Positions 25,225-35,599 of a stretch of 64,000 nt of DNA are shown here, one piece after another (the first letter of the stretch is position 1; every line of letters begins with the position of its first letter). The DNA lies in the NCBI GenBank assembly GCA_035653615.1, contig DASRBN010000044.1, positions 124,001 through 188,000 of the forward strand, given 5' to 3'. Under the pieces are notes generated by a model, which did not search any database, had not been told where the DNA came from, and saw only the letters and a program-made list of their open reading frames with translations. Both the position numbers and the translations under genes were made by a program. Source of the DNA: Ktedonobacteraceae bacterium. Lineage in GTDB: Bacteria > Chloroflexota > Ktedonobacteria > Ktedonobacterales > Ktedonobacteraceae.

Positions 25225-25455
25225 ATGCCAAAGGAACAGCGGACCTTTACCAAGGAATTCAAACTGGAAGCCGTGCAACTAGTGCGCACGAGTGGCAAAT
25301 CTCAGGTGCAAGTGGCGCGAGTTGGGCATTGCTGATAGTACGTTGCATCACTGGTGCAAGCTCTTTGTAGATCAGGGTCAGCAGGCCCTTGTCGGCAGTG
25401 GGCATCAAACGCCACAAGAAGAGGAACTGCGCCGGTTGAAGCAACTGGATACTGA
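25225..25455 (+). pseudogene. IS3-type orfA fragment, frameshifted
   Basis: ATG 25225 opens MPKEQRTFTKEFKLEAVQLV then RTSGKSQVQVAR; after a shift near 25320 the partner frame continues ELGIADSTLHHWCKLFVDQG and ends EEELRRLKQLDTE. This is the helix-turn-helix part of an IS3-family OrfA. It stops where the IS would continue to the coiled coil, and sequence of a type I restriction gene begins within about 20 nt. The gap 24952-25224 before it shows nothing else. Confidence 0.75.
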
Positions 25456-25469
25456 AAGCTGTGGAAAGA

Positions 25470-26280
25470 CCTGCATCATGCTGGGGTAGGTCGCGAAGTG
25501 AATGCGCCCATCGACTTTGATTGCTCCGCCCTCGATACGCACGCGCGACTCATCAGGAACGTGATCTTTGAAGGCATCTTCAGCCTGCTTCACCAGTTCG
25601 CGCCGATCAGCCAGGAAAAGCACACGTTTGACCCAACTCGCTCGTATAAGCATCTGCACTAGCGCGATAGTCGTGCGCGTCTTACCCGTACCCGTTGCCA
25701 TAACAAGCAGAAATTTCCGTTGCTTCAACCTCATGCCATCGATGATCGTTTGAATAGCTCGAAGCTGGTAATCACGCTCAACAATTGAGGGATCTGGCTG
25801 GAACAGATGGAGGGGTTGTGAGTACTGGCGCAACAAATCCAGTCTTTCCAGGTCATCCTGTGTGAAAAAGCCATTAATCCTTCTGGCCGGATATCTTCCC
25901 TTATCCAGGAAATATGTTTCATCTCCATTACTGAGGAAAATAAAGGGGAGCCTGCCAGTCTTCTGGCTAATGCGCTCCGCATACTCGACAGCCTGACGTT
26001 CCCCTTCCAGGGGAGAACGAGAATCGCGTTTCGCCTCCAGCACCACTAGTGGTTTACCATCCTTGCCCAACAACACATAATCGGCAAATGCCCTGCTTCC
26101 CTCAGTGCCTGCTGAGGGCAAGTAATCCTGGGAACGTTCCCTTATACCCTTACCTGTTCCTGAGAGGAACATCTCTGTGACCACGTTCCCCTGATTCCGG
26201 CTCCAACCGGCTTCGGCAAGCTGCTTATCAATATTCTCTTGCCTTATTTCTGCTTCTGAGGGCATCTCTTCTATATCCAC
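25470..26280 (-). pseudogene. Type I restriction enzyme R subunit, 3' truncated
   Basis: From ATG 26280 about 270 residues match HsdR proteins. The nuclease region ADYVLLGKDGKPLVVLEAKR carries the PD-(D/E)xK pattern, and Walker A is MATGTGKTRTT. Homology stops at ATYPSMMQVFPQ, just before the DEAH box; the last residues (LSVSSCFNRRSSSS) come from the IS3-type fragment. Two thirds of the protein and the M and S genes are absent, so there is no working restriction system. A deletion between the IS and hsdR is the simplest cause. Confidence 0.82.
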
Positions 26281-26327
26281 CTCTTTCTACAGATCCGATC
26301 AAACTCAGTTTTTGTGAAATACTATCT

Positions 26328-26353
26328 GGCCCTGCCAAATATTTGTGACAATG
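26328..26353. repeat. IS end, copy B
   Basis: Matches 19127-19152 (24 of 26). It stands alone between the hsdR remnant start (26280) and the gyrB stop (26372), with no transposase beside it. Confidence 0.5.
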
Positions 26354-26371
26354 ACTAAAATCCGACAACCC

Positions 26372-28479
<2,108 letters not shown>

Positions 28480-28702
28480 CCATATCTAAGCTGTATGCGG
28501 AGATAATAACTCTGGTGGATGAGGCATTGTTTGGACCCGGATGGGCTGTCTGTCTTCTCGTAGAAATACCTCAACACCTTAGATTGGTTTTCTCATAGAG
28601 CGGAGAAAACACGGTAATATGACCATATTCTTTCACCTCTCTATTATACCACAATCCGCTCGACAAGCAAAATTAGGGGGCCTTTTGGTAGGGGTAATTC
28701 AT

Positions 28703-28763
28703 CGCAAGATATTACGACCTCGCGGTAGGGAAGAACTGGCCTGCGAGGTCGTAATATCTTGCG
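28703..28763. terminator. 21-bp perfect inverted repeat after the zinc-ribbon gene
   Basis: The arms 28703-28723 and 28743-28763 are exact complements (CGCAAGATATTACGACCTCG...), with a 19-nt loop. It starts 11 nt after the stop of the zinc-ribbon gene, so a 3'-end role is likely. No T-run follows. Confidence 0.6.
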
Positions 28764-28773
28764 GCTCATTGTT

Positions 28774-29418
28774 TCAGTAGCGGTTGCCCAGCTGGCCACT
28801 CATAGGCATTCCTGGCGTACTCTGCATCCCTTGCATGACCGGCATTCCCGGCATATTTTGCATAGGCCCGGCAAGATTTGTGGCGCAGTAAGGACAGAAT
28901 GCCCAGCGCAGTTCGAGCAGGCGCTCGCACTTGGGGCAGGGGCGCTTGAGTTTCTGGCCGCAGGAAGGGCAGATCTGGAAATCCGACTCGACGCGCGCGT
29001 GGCAGTTATTGCAGGTCTGGCGCTCGGTCATTTCGGCCAGCAGCGATTCTTCTTCCAACTGGCGTTCGTAAATCTCCGCCAGCGTCTGCCGCGGGCGCAA
29101 GATCATGTAGATGAAAAGCCCGCCGATGAAGAAGAAAGCGACGAGCAGAGTTGCCAGTATCTGGGTCAGGAAGTCCTGCGAGCGCGAGCGAATATCGCGG
29201 AACGTCCAGACAATCAAGCTGATCCAGAAGATGACAATAAATGCGACCAGGAAGCCGATAACGATACCCAGTACCTTATTTAATGTATCTAGCAGGCTGC
29301 TTGAACTCGATGTTGTCGGCCCGGTCACGACTGTTGGCGTCGCAGTTGGAGTGGGAGAACCGGCCAGTAGAGATAATGGTTGTGTTTTGGAAAGAACCTG
29401 AACAAAATCCGCAATCAC
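28774..29418 (-). CDS. Zinc-ribbon membrane protein
   Basis: About 214 residues from GTG 29418. The frame is open to a TTG at 29541, but that part has no SD and reads like the neighbouring non-coding repeat. A Thr/Pro/Ser-rich segment is followed by two membrane helices (LGIVIGFLVAFIVIFWISLI; ILATLLVAFFFIGGLFIYMI). Next are two zinc-ribbon knuckle pairs (CNNCHARVESDFQICPSCG and CPKCERLLELRWAFCPYC), then a Met/Gly/Pro-rich tail (MPGMPVMQGMQSTPGMPMSG). Function unknown; zinc ribbons of this kind often mediate protein contacts at the membrane. The start is uncertain. Confidence 0.7.
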   Translation of the reverse strand: MIADFVQVLSKTQPLSLLAGSPTPTATPTVVTGPTTSSSSSLLDTLNKVLGIVIGFLVAFIVIFWISLIVWTFRDIRSRSQDFLTQILATLLVAFFFIGGLFIYMILRPRQTLAEIYERQLEEESLLAEMTERQTCNNCHARVESDFQICPSCGQKLKRPCPKCERLLELRWAFCPYCATNLAGPMQNMPGMPVMQGMQSTPGMPMSGQLGNRY

Positions 29419-29663
29419 AGGATTACCGTCCCTTTCAGAATAGCCTCGGCTCCTATGCGCCTGAGCAAGCAGGGGCGCGATACACCTGGCCCCTACGCGT
29501 AAGCCGATAGGAGTTAGCGCGCATAGTATGAGCGCCTGCAATAGTTATCATAAGTGAGTTTTCGGGCGCATGGTATGCCTGTGTGCGCCCCTACATTCAT
29601 CATAAGAATACAACGCGTAACAGAGATACAAAGACAACAGAATAGGACTTAGAGGTACGACAA

Positions 29664-32600
29664 CTATTGAAACAGTATGGTCACTATCTCCCCCGCACGT
29701 ATACCTACATGTACTGCTTCTCCTGGGCGTCCCCTCACGCCATCCTCGCCGCTCCAGAAGATTTGCTCCTGTCGTTCCTCCAATAAGTTTGTCACAAACG
29801 CGCGCGTGCAGGCAAACTCAGGTAGAATTTTGCCCTCTACAGCATGGCCGAGAGGATTATACACGCGCACAATTGTACCCTCTCCATCGTTGCTGCGCTT
29901 GATGGCGCTCACAACCAGTTCGCGCGGCTCAACCTCCACCTGCGAAGCTCGCGAGTCCAGCACTCCCTTGTGCTGTCCCGTCACGCTGGCCCAGACCGGT
30001 ATATTGAAAGCCTGCGCCTCGCGCAGCACAAGCGCCTCCTCCGCCTCCCAATCGCCGCCATGAGGCACGAGCGCGTAATCGAAAGCCTGCTCGCCCAGGC
30101 ATTGTGCCTCCGGCGTAAATTCCATCGGGCCGGCATGCCCATGACGAGTAGAGAGGTCACCGCGAGAAAGCCATTCCACACAACGTAAAAGGGTAACAGC
30201 AACTGCCATTCCTCCCGGTTCGACGCCTGGGCCTTGCTGCAAGACCTCGTATTCCGGCAGGCCGCGATTGAGTATACCCAGCCCGATTGTGCCATTGCTG
30301 ATATCCACAAAGCGCTTCTGCGGGAAAGTGTTGACCGGCGCTTCCGCCCAATCCGAAACATCGGCAGGACGAGGAGCTGCGACGGGTCTCATACGAACCT
30401 CAAAAGTACTTTCCGCGGCAACATGCTCTACTGTATATGATACAGGGAAGACCACACGCAACCGGTGATCTTTAACCCTGTTATCAATACGAGTATGAAT
30501 GGCAATACGTCGCACACCTGGAATCAGGGATACTTCGCTTACGATGGGACACTCGATCATATTGGAACTGCGCTCGTCGCGATCAGGAGAGCAGGAGGCC
30601 GGTAGCAGCCAGGTTCCCCGGATACGCAGCGTCGCCTGTACTCCCCCGCTGTTGATCACTTCAATCTCAGGCGGGTCAATCGGCTCGCTAATCAACGAAT
30701 CTTGCGCCGGCGGGCTGTAATTGTACAGGTCGCCTACATCGCCGCCATCCACAAAGCGGTTGAGTCCTGTAAAGACTGCCCCGGTCTGTTTATCCGTGAT
30801 GGTAAGTGTTCCATCATCCCTACTAGCTACAACGTTGTAGAATTCATTTTCGATGCATGCTTGCTGTTGCGATGCCATTAGAGAAGTTGAGGTCACCGTG
30901 ACATCATTTTGCAATCCTCTTGGATAGACCCAGAAAGTTTTGAAGCCAAAAGCAGGCAGATCGGCTGCGACAAATTCGATGGTCTCGCGCGCTTCATCAA
31001 TCAGGGACGCCTCAAGAATATCGATATCTTCGCCCTGGATCAACGCCAGCAGGTCCCGCTCAGCCTTAATCAAGGCCTGTTCATCGACGGTTACACGTCC
31101 ACGCGGTGTGATCATCACTTCGACCGAGGCTGTACGAGGTTGTTTACCCATCTCAAGATGAATGCGGCTGATGACATAGGAACTCTCAGGCTGCCCAAGT
31201 AAGGATGTCACCATGCTCTCGGCTTTATGCACAAGTTCACCGGCGGCCTCCGTTCCTTCAACAGCCAGCGCCGCGGCCAGCGTTTCACGTGGCAAGGTCA
31301 TAGAGCCGAGATCCTGCGTCCAACGATTAATGATGGCGAAGGGCATATGCCTGCCCTGCTCGTCGACAATGGCTGCATCCGCCAACGAACCGGGGAACTG
31401 GATCACGACTCGCACTTTCTCTGTGCGCGCTCCCGGTGCCGGATTGAACACGACGATGGGTATAGGCTCCAGATCCTGCCCGGCTTGCAGTGATGGGAAA
31501 GGCGCGCGCGTGTCAATCTTCGACATAATGCGGTCGATGGCCTGCCCAACCAGGCTGTTGCCGACCTGCTGGCTCTGAGCGAAGCGCACGTTATTTTCAC
31601 GATGGACCTGATCGATGCTACAGCCACAGATGCTGTCATGGGGATGATTTTGCAGCAAGAACTTCCAGGCAAGTTTCACCAGGCCGGTGGGATATGGCGC
31701 CCCTAATTGGGATGCCCAGACAGTCAACGGTTCAACCGCGTGCTCCAACAGGTGTTCTGTGAAGGCATTCTGTTGCTTGATCCACATGCGTGTGGAGAGG
31801 ACTGAAGGCAGCAGATGCGAGAACTGGCTGCTGCGCATATCACCGCTTAATACCTGTAATGGAGCGGCATCAGGATTGCCCGCTTGCCTGCGCACAACAT
31901 CAACATACTGCGGCAGCGTCCCGATTTGTATCCGAATGGAGCTGTATTGAGGCGCATCCGCATTTTTTCTGGGACGCGCATACTTCGCCAATAATTGCTG
32001 GTGTTCAGGCTCAAGATGCGCCAGCAGTTTGTTCACGTTCGCGATGATCTCCGGCAGGCCATTCTGCGGCATCAGGTGATCGGAGCCGTTCATGAACAAG
32101 AGCGTATCAGTGGTAGCCTTAGAGAGGAGCGGGGCAGCGAGCAATTCGACGCGCGTGATGAATTCGTCTACATTCAGCGGCATCTGGCGCGCATTGGAGT
32201 ATCCAAGAGCATCGGCAAGATGAATGACCAGCACACGCGTGCCGTCGGGAGCAGTCCAGTAGAACTCGCTTTTCTCGGCCTCCGCGCCAACACCGCGCCA
32301 GAAAACGGCGTTATCGATGCCGAACCCTTGCAGTATCTGGGGCAACTGCGCAATATGGCCGAAGCAATCCGGTACGTAGCCAACGCGCATTGGCTCTCCA
32401 AATTCGCCGGCCTGCCGCAAGCCCCTCTGCAAGTTGCGTACCAGCGATTCACCACTGACCAGGAACTCGTCCGGCTGGATATACCAGGGACCGACCTGAA
32501 TGCGACCGGAGCGCGTATATTTCTTCAGGCGCTCCTCCTGCTCCGGTTGCACCTCCAGATAGTCTTCCAGCACGACGGTCTGTCCATCTAACAGAAAATG

Positions 32601-32744
32601 AGTGAAGCCAGGGTCGTTGTCCAGGATGTCAAGCAGGCTGTCGATTGTCTGTACCAGCCGGAAACGGAACTGCTGAAAAGTCTGATACCATTCGCGGTCC
32701 CAATGAGTGTGTGGAACGATGATGATGTTGAGCTGCTGAGCCAT
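29664..32744 (-). CDS. GH38 alpha-mannosidase
   Basis: 1026 residues. The GH38 catalytic domain starts at once with VPHTHWDREW (zinc ligands His12 and Asp16 region). The nucleophile Asp126 sits in YVPDCFGH. Further family blocks are WRGVGAEAEKSEFYW, the helical three-bundle (HDSICGCSIDQVHREN) and the large C-terminal beta-sandwich domains. There is no signal peptide, so it is cytoplasmic, like MngB, and would free mannose from mannosides such as mannosylglycerate or from imported glycans. It is transcribed alone from a good promoter at 32844-32873. Confidence 0.93.
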   Translation of the reverse strand: MAQQLNIIIVPHTHWDREWYQTFQQFRFRLVQTIDSLLDILDNDPGFTHFLLDGQTVVLEDYLEVQPEQEERLKKYTRSGRIQVGPWYIQPDEFLVSGESLVRNLQRGLRQAGEFGEPMRVGYVPDCFGHIAQLPQILQGFGIDNAVFWRGVGAEAEKSEFYWTAPDGTRVLVIHLADALGYSNARQMPLNVDEFITRVELLAAPLLSKATTDTLLFMNGSDHLMPQNGLPEIIANVNKLLAHLEPEHQQLLAKYARPRKNADAPQYSSIRIQIGTLPQYVDVVRRQAGNPDAAPLQVLSGDMRSSQFSHLLPSVLSTRMWIKQQNAFTEHLLEHAVEPLTVWASQLGAPYPTGLVKLAWKFLLQNHPHDSICGCSIDQVHRENNVRFAQSQQVGNSLVGQAIDRIMSKIDTRAPFPSLQAGQDLEPIPIVVFNPAPGARTEKVRVVIQFPGSLADAAIVDEQGRHMPFAIINRWTQDLGSMTLPRETLAAALAVEGTEAAGELVHKAESMVTSLLGQPESSYVISRIHLEMGKQPRTASVEVMITPRGRVTVDEQALIKAERDLLALIQGEDIDILEASLIDEARETIEFVAADLPAFGFKTFWVYPRGLQNDVTVTSTSLMASQQQACIENEFYNVVASRDDGTLTITDKQTGAVFTGLNRFVDGGDVGDLYNYSPPAQDSLISEPIDPPEIEVINSGGVQATLRIRGTWLLPASCSPDRDERSSNMIECPIVSEVSLIPGVRRIAIHTRIDNRVKDHRLRVVFPVSYTVEHVAAESTFEVRMRPVAAPRPADVSDWAEAPVNTFPQKRFVDISNGTIGLGILNRGLPEYEVLQQGPGVEPGGMAVAVTLLRCVEWLSRGDLSTRHGHAGPMEFTPEAQCLGEQAFDYALVPHGGDWEAEEALVLREAQAFNIPVWASVTGQHKGVLDSRASQVEVEPRELVVSAIKRSNDGEGTIVRVYNPLGHAVEGKILPEFACTRAFVTNLLEERQEQIFWSGEDGVRGRPGEAVHVGIRAGEIVTILFQ

Positions 32745-32843
32745 GGTCTCCCTTTTCCAGGATGTTGCGGGTAAAAAAATAGCGTCTTCCTTGCGTCACT
32801 ATGATTAGTAACGAATGATACCGGGTGGTAGTGACTTTCCATC

Positions 32844-32873
32844 ATTATACTTGATAAGCTAACTTTTAGACAA
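32844..32873 (-). promoter_or_regulatory. Promoter of the alpha-mannosidase gene
   Basis: Minus strand: TTGTCT (32873-32868), 18 nt, TATAAT (32849-32844), about 100 nt before the start codon. It diverges from the promoters of the glucosaminidase gene. Confidence 0.6.
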
Positions 32874-32896
32874 CCTTTCACCTTTCACGCTTAAAA

Positions 32897-32925
32897 TTGA
32901 CAGTCTGCTTTTTTCCTGATACTAT
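32897..32925 (+). promoter_or_regulatory. Distal promoter of the glucosaminidase gene
   Basis: A consensus TTGACA (32897-32902), 17 nt, TACTAT (32920-32925). It lies back to back with the alpha-mannosidase promoter, 24 nt apart. Confidence 0.6.
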
Positions 32926-33020
32926 TTCATCGTATGCCGTTCTGTATTTCACGTGGATGAGGTTGCACGCAAACAAATCAGCCGGGGAACGACCACAAGA
33001 AATCACCGGAGAAATCAGTC

Positions 33021-33049
33021 TTGCGTGGGAATGAGTAATGTGTTACACT
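33021..33049 (+). promoter_or_regulatory. Proximal promoter of the glucosaminidase gene
   Basis: TTGCGT (33021-33026), 17 nt, TACACT (33044-33049), 38 nt before the start codon. Confidence 0.5.
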
Positions 33050-33086
33050 AAAGGAACTCGTACATGCGTTCTAGAGGAGGTTCTTC

Positions 33087-33986
33087 ATGGCCCGAGGGAG
33101 TAGCTATGGCGATAAACCCCCGCTGACTCCTTTACCTTTTCCGGTCGACGCGCCAGTAACCAGGCGTGCCACCCGTGTGCTGCCGGAAGCGCAGCCACAA
33201 AAGGAAAAAGTAACACAGATATTACCAATAAGACAAAAAGAGACTCAAGCTTTCACGTATAAAGGCCCTCACCCACTGGCGCGGCATCGCTCCTGGCTCG
33301 CACCGTTTATCTTATGTATAGTTATCGTCGTACTGAGTTCTTTCGTGCTGATTAGTGCGGCTGTTTTTCAGCGGCATGATAATCAAAATCTTGTCACGTA
33401 TAATGGACAGTCCTTTCCTATTCAAGTAGGTGGCTCTATCAGCGCGTTTAATACCTGGCAGAACAGCACCGGGCCGATAGCGACCAGGACGCCTATTCCC
33501 GTACAAGTAAGCACAGGACCCTATTCCGTACTGGGCAAGCCGACCATTTCGGCTGCTTTCATCAACCAGGTACTCGCCGCTTACGGGTCGCCCGCCGCGG
33601 GCACCGGACAGCAGATGTACGACCTGGGCGTGAAGTACGGCATTGACCCGGTATACGCGCTGGCCTTCTTCATGCATGAAAGTCTCTTCGGCACGACCGG
33701 TGAGGCACGCACCACATTGTCACTTGGGAATTTGCGTTGTATTCCTACACGCCCCTGTATCGATCAGGATAGAGGAGGATACGCGCAGATGTATAGCTGG
33801 GTAGACGGATACGAACAGTGGTACAAGCTTATACGCAATCTCTATGTTGCTCAATGGGGGCGTGTTACTGTTGATCAAATCATTCCCAAGTACGCTCCCA
33901 GCAGCGACGGTAATGACGAAGCTGCGTATATTGCATCGCTCAAGCATGAGGTCGATACGTGGCGAGCGGGGATTCTCAGGCCGTAA
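33087..33986 (+). CDS. Membrane-anchored glucosaminidase (GH73-like) cell-wall hydrolase
   Basis: 299 residues; ATG 33087 with AGGAGG 6 nt upstream. A cytoplasmic Pro/Arg-rich segment (1-75) is followed by one membrane helix (about 76-97), a linker with a Thr/Pro stretch, and a domain with GKPTISAAFINQVLAAYGSP, YGIDPVYALAFFMHESLFGT and LGNLRC. These are hallmarks of the endo-beta-N-acetylglucosaminidase fold, with the catalytic Glu in MHESLFGT. It should cut peptidoglycan glycan strands outside the membrane. The last 11 nt overlap the convergent gene at 33976. Confidence 0.85.
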   Translation: MARGSSYGDKPPLTPLPFPVDAPVTRRATRVLPEAQPQKEKVTQILPIRQKETQAFTYKGPHPLARHRSWLAPFILCIVIVVLSSFVLISAAVFQRHDNQNLVTYNGQSFPIQVGGSISAFNTWQNSTGPIATRTPIPVQVSTGPYSVLGKPTISAAFINQVLAAYGSPAAGTGQQMYDLGVKYGIDPVYALAFFMHESLFGTTGEARTTLSLGNLRCIPTRPCIDQDRGGYAQMYSWVDGYEQWYKLIRNLYVAQWGRVTVDQIIPKYAPSSDGNDEAAYIASLKHEVDTWRAGILRP

Positions 33987-35397
33987 GCAGTCCCCGTTCG
34001 TGCGCCTTGCTCAGCGCCTCGGTGCGCCCCGAGACATTGAGTTTCTGGTAAATGTTCGCCAGGTGGAAATTGACTGTCCGCTCGCTGACAAAGAGCCGGG
34101 CGGCAATTTCCTTATTGCGCAGGCCGCGTGCCAGCAGTTGCAGCACTTCCTGCTCGCGCGCCGTCAACATCTCATGGGTGATGTTTCCGCGGGCCTGCTG
34201 GCCGAAGCGCGAGATCAGGCGCCCGGCGATCTGCGGCTGTATCAATAGTTCGCCGCGCGCCACCGTTCGTATGGCATGAGCCAGTTCATCGGGGGAGATA
34301 TCTTTCAGCACGTAGCCGTCCGCACCCGCTTGCAGCGACTCATACAGCAATCCCTCGCGATCAAGCGTTGAGAGCAACAGGACGCGGGTTTCGTTATTGA
34401 GTTGTTTTATCTGCCGTAAGGCGCCCAGGCTGGAATTATTGGGCAACAGTGTATCCATCAAGACGACCTGCGGCCCCAACTCCATCATCTCGCTCACCGC
34501 CTGCACGCCATCAGCTGCCTCGCCCACCACCTCAAGATCAGAAAAACCCTCCAACATGTGTTGCAATCCCGCGCGGGTCACCGCCTGACCATCCACTACC
34601 AGAACCCGTATGCGCCCTTCTGGATTTGCTTTAGTGCCGGGAGTATCGTGGAACAGTGAGGCCTTCGCTTCAGAGTGCATATGATGATTGTAGGGTACGC
34701 GCACCTGTACCTGGGTTCCCTGCTCCAGGCCGGCATGTATCTCTAATGAGCCACCGAGTAGTTCAATACGAGCGCGCAGGGCATCCAGAATGGGCATCTT
34801 CCATTCTACCCCTCCCACTGCCTGTCGTGAGGCCGGCACAAAAGGTGGCGCGGGAGCACCATCATTATTCGCGAGAGTCGCTTCGTCGTCCTCAGATGGC
34901 ACCCCATCGTCTTCGATGCTCATCAGCAGATCATCGTGTCCATACACCAGTGTGAAACGCAGCTTGCGCGCGCCGCTGTGCCGCTGAACCTGGCTGAGGG
35001 CCTCCTGGCCAATGCGGTACATCAGCCGCTCAATATCATTGGAAAGGGGACGCTCTTCGCCTGAAAAGGCCACACGGCTTGAAAGGCCCAGTCGTTCCGC
35101 CGTCTCGTCGACAAGACCCGAGAGCGCTCCAGTCAATGAAACGCCGGGTAGATCGACCAATTGCAGTTCACTGCCGGTAATACTCACTTCGTAGAGTAGT
35201 TCGCGCGTCATCTGCTCAAGTACTGACAGCCCATTGCGCATAGCATCTCTATCAAAAGGCATACCGTTCTGAGATGAATTATCCCCCGCCTCGTTGCTCA
35301 CAAGATTTTGCAGCGCATTGATCTGAAGCATCATTGCGCTCAACCCCTGGATGAGATGCACGTGATCTGTTTGCTGTAGAGCGTCTGCGGTTTGCAT
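33976..35397 (-). CDS. One-piece degenerate histidine kinase plus NarL-type response regulator
   Basis: 473 residues. Residues about 1-240 follow a NarX-like kinase core, but the H-box region (HVHLIQGLSAMMLQIN) lacks the usual ELHD, and the N-box reads QEALSQVQRH where kinases have Asn. The G1 box survives as SIEDDGVP. Residues about 262-380 are a receiver with phospho-acceptor Asp in VLMDTLLPN and Lys in VLKDIS, but the acidic pocket is VVDGQ rather than DD. A LuxR helix-turn-helix ends the protein (LTAREQEVLQLLARGLRNKE). The kinase half is probably inactive and may sense ligands or ATP. No partner kinase is adjacent. Confidence 0.8.
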   Translation of the reverse strand: MQTADALQQTDHVHLIQGLSAMMLQINALQNLVSNEAGDNSSQNGMPFDRDAMRNGLSVLEQMTRELLYEVSITGSELQLVDLPGVSLTGALSGLVDETAERLGLSSRVAFSGEERPLSNDIERLMYRIGQEALSQVQRHSGARKLRFTLVYGHDDLLMSIEDDGVPSEDDEATLANNDGAPAPPFVPASRQAVGGVEWKMPILDALRARIELLGGSLEIHAGLEQGTQVQVRVPYNHHMHSEAKASLFHDTPGTKANPEGRIRVLVVDGQAVTRAGLQHMLEGFSDLEVVGEAADGVQAVSEMMELGPQVVLMDTLLPNNSSLGALRQIKQLNNETRVLLLSTLDREGLLYESLQAGADGYVLKDISPDELAHAIRTVARGELLIQPQIAGRLISRFGQQARGNITHEMLTAREQEVLQLLARGLRNKEIAARLFVSERTVNFHLANIYQKLNVSGRTEALSKAHERGLLTA

Positions 35398-35569
35398 GCG
35401 CTTTTCCCTCTGGCCTGCTCATCGATAAGATACAGGTACATTATCGCATATATTTTCCTGATGATTCATCTACTAAGGCTAATTACAGATGATGGCAAAG
35501 TAACTGACAAACCGGCAGGGGGTCGAATATGGTTTTTTACAACGTATTCCGGCAATGGACGCGCGGGGC

Positions 35570-35599
35570 GATGAAGCGGCCCGTGAGGGCCGCTTCATC
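35570..35599 (-). terminator. Hairpin after clpB
   Basis: A 13-bp perfect stem, GATGAAGCGGCCC (35570-35582) with its complement (35587-35599), and a GTGA tetraloop, directly after the clpB stop. It is GC-rich with no T-tract. Confidence 0.6.

Noticed and set aside
28590-28640. 15-codon minus-strand frame (MVILPCFLRSMRKPI) with an SD in the gyrB leader
   Set aside because: Too short, no supporting composition, and it lies outside the transcript predicted from the nearer gyrB promoter.
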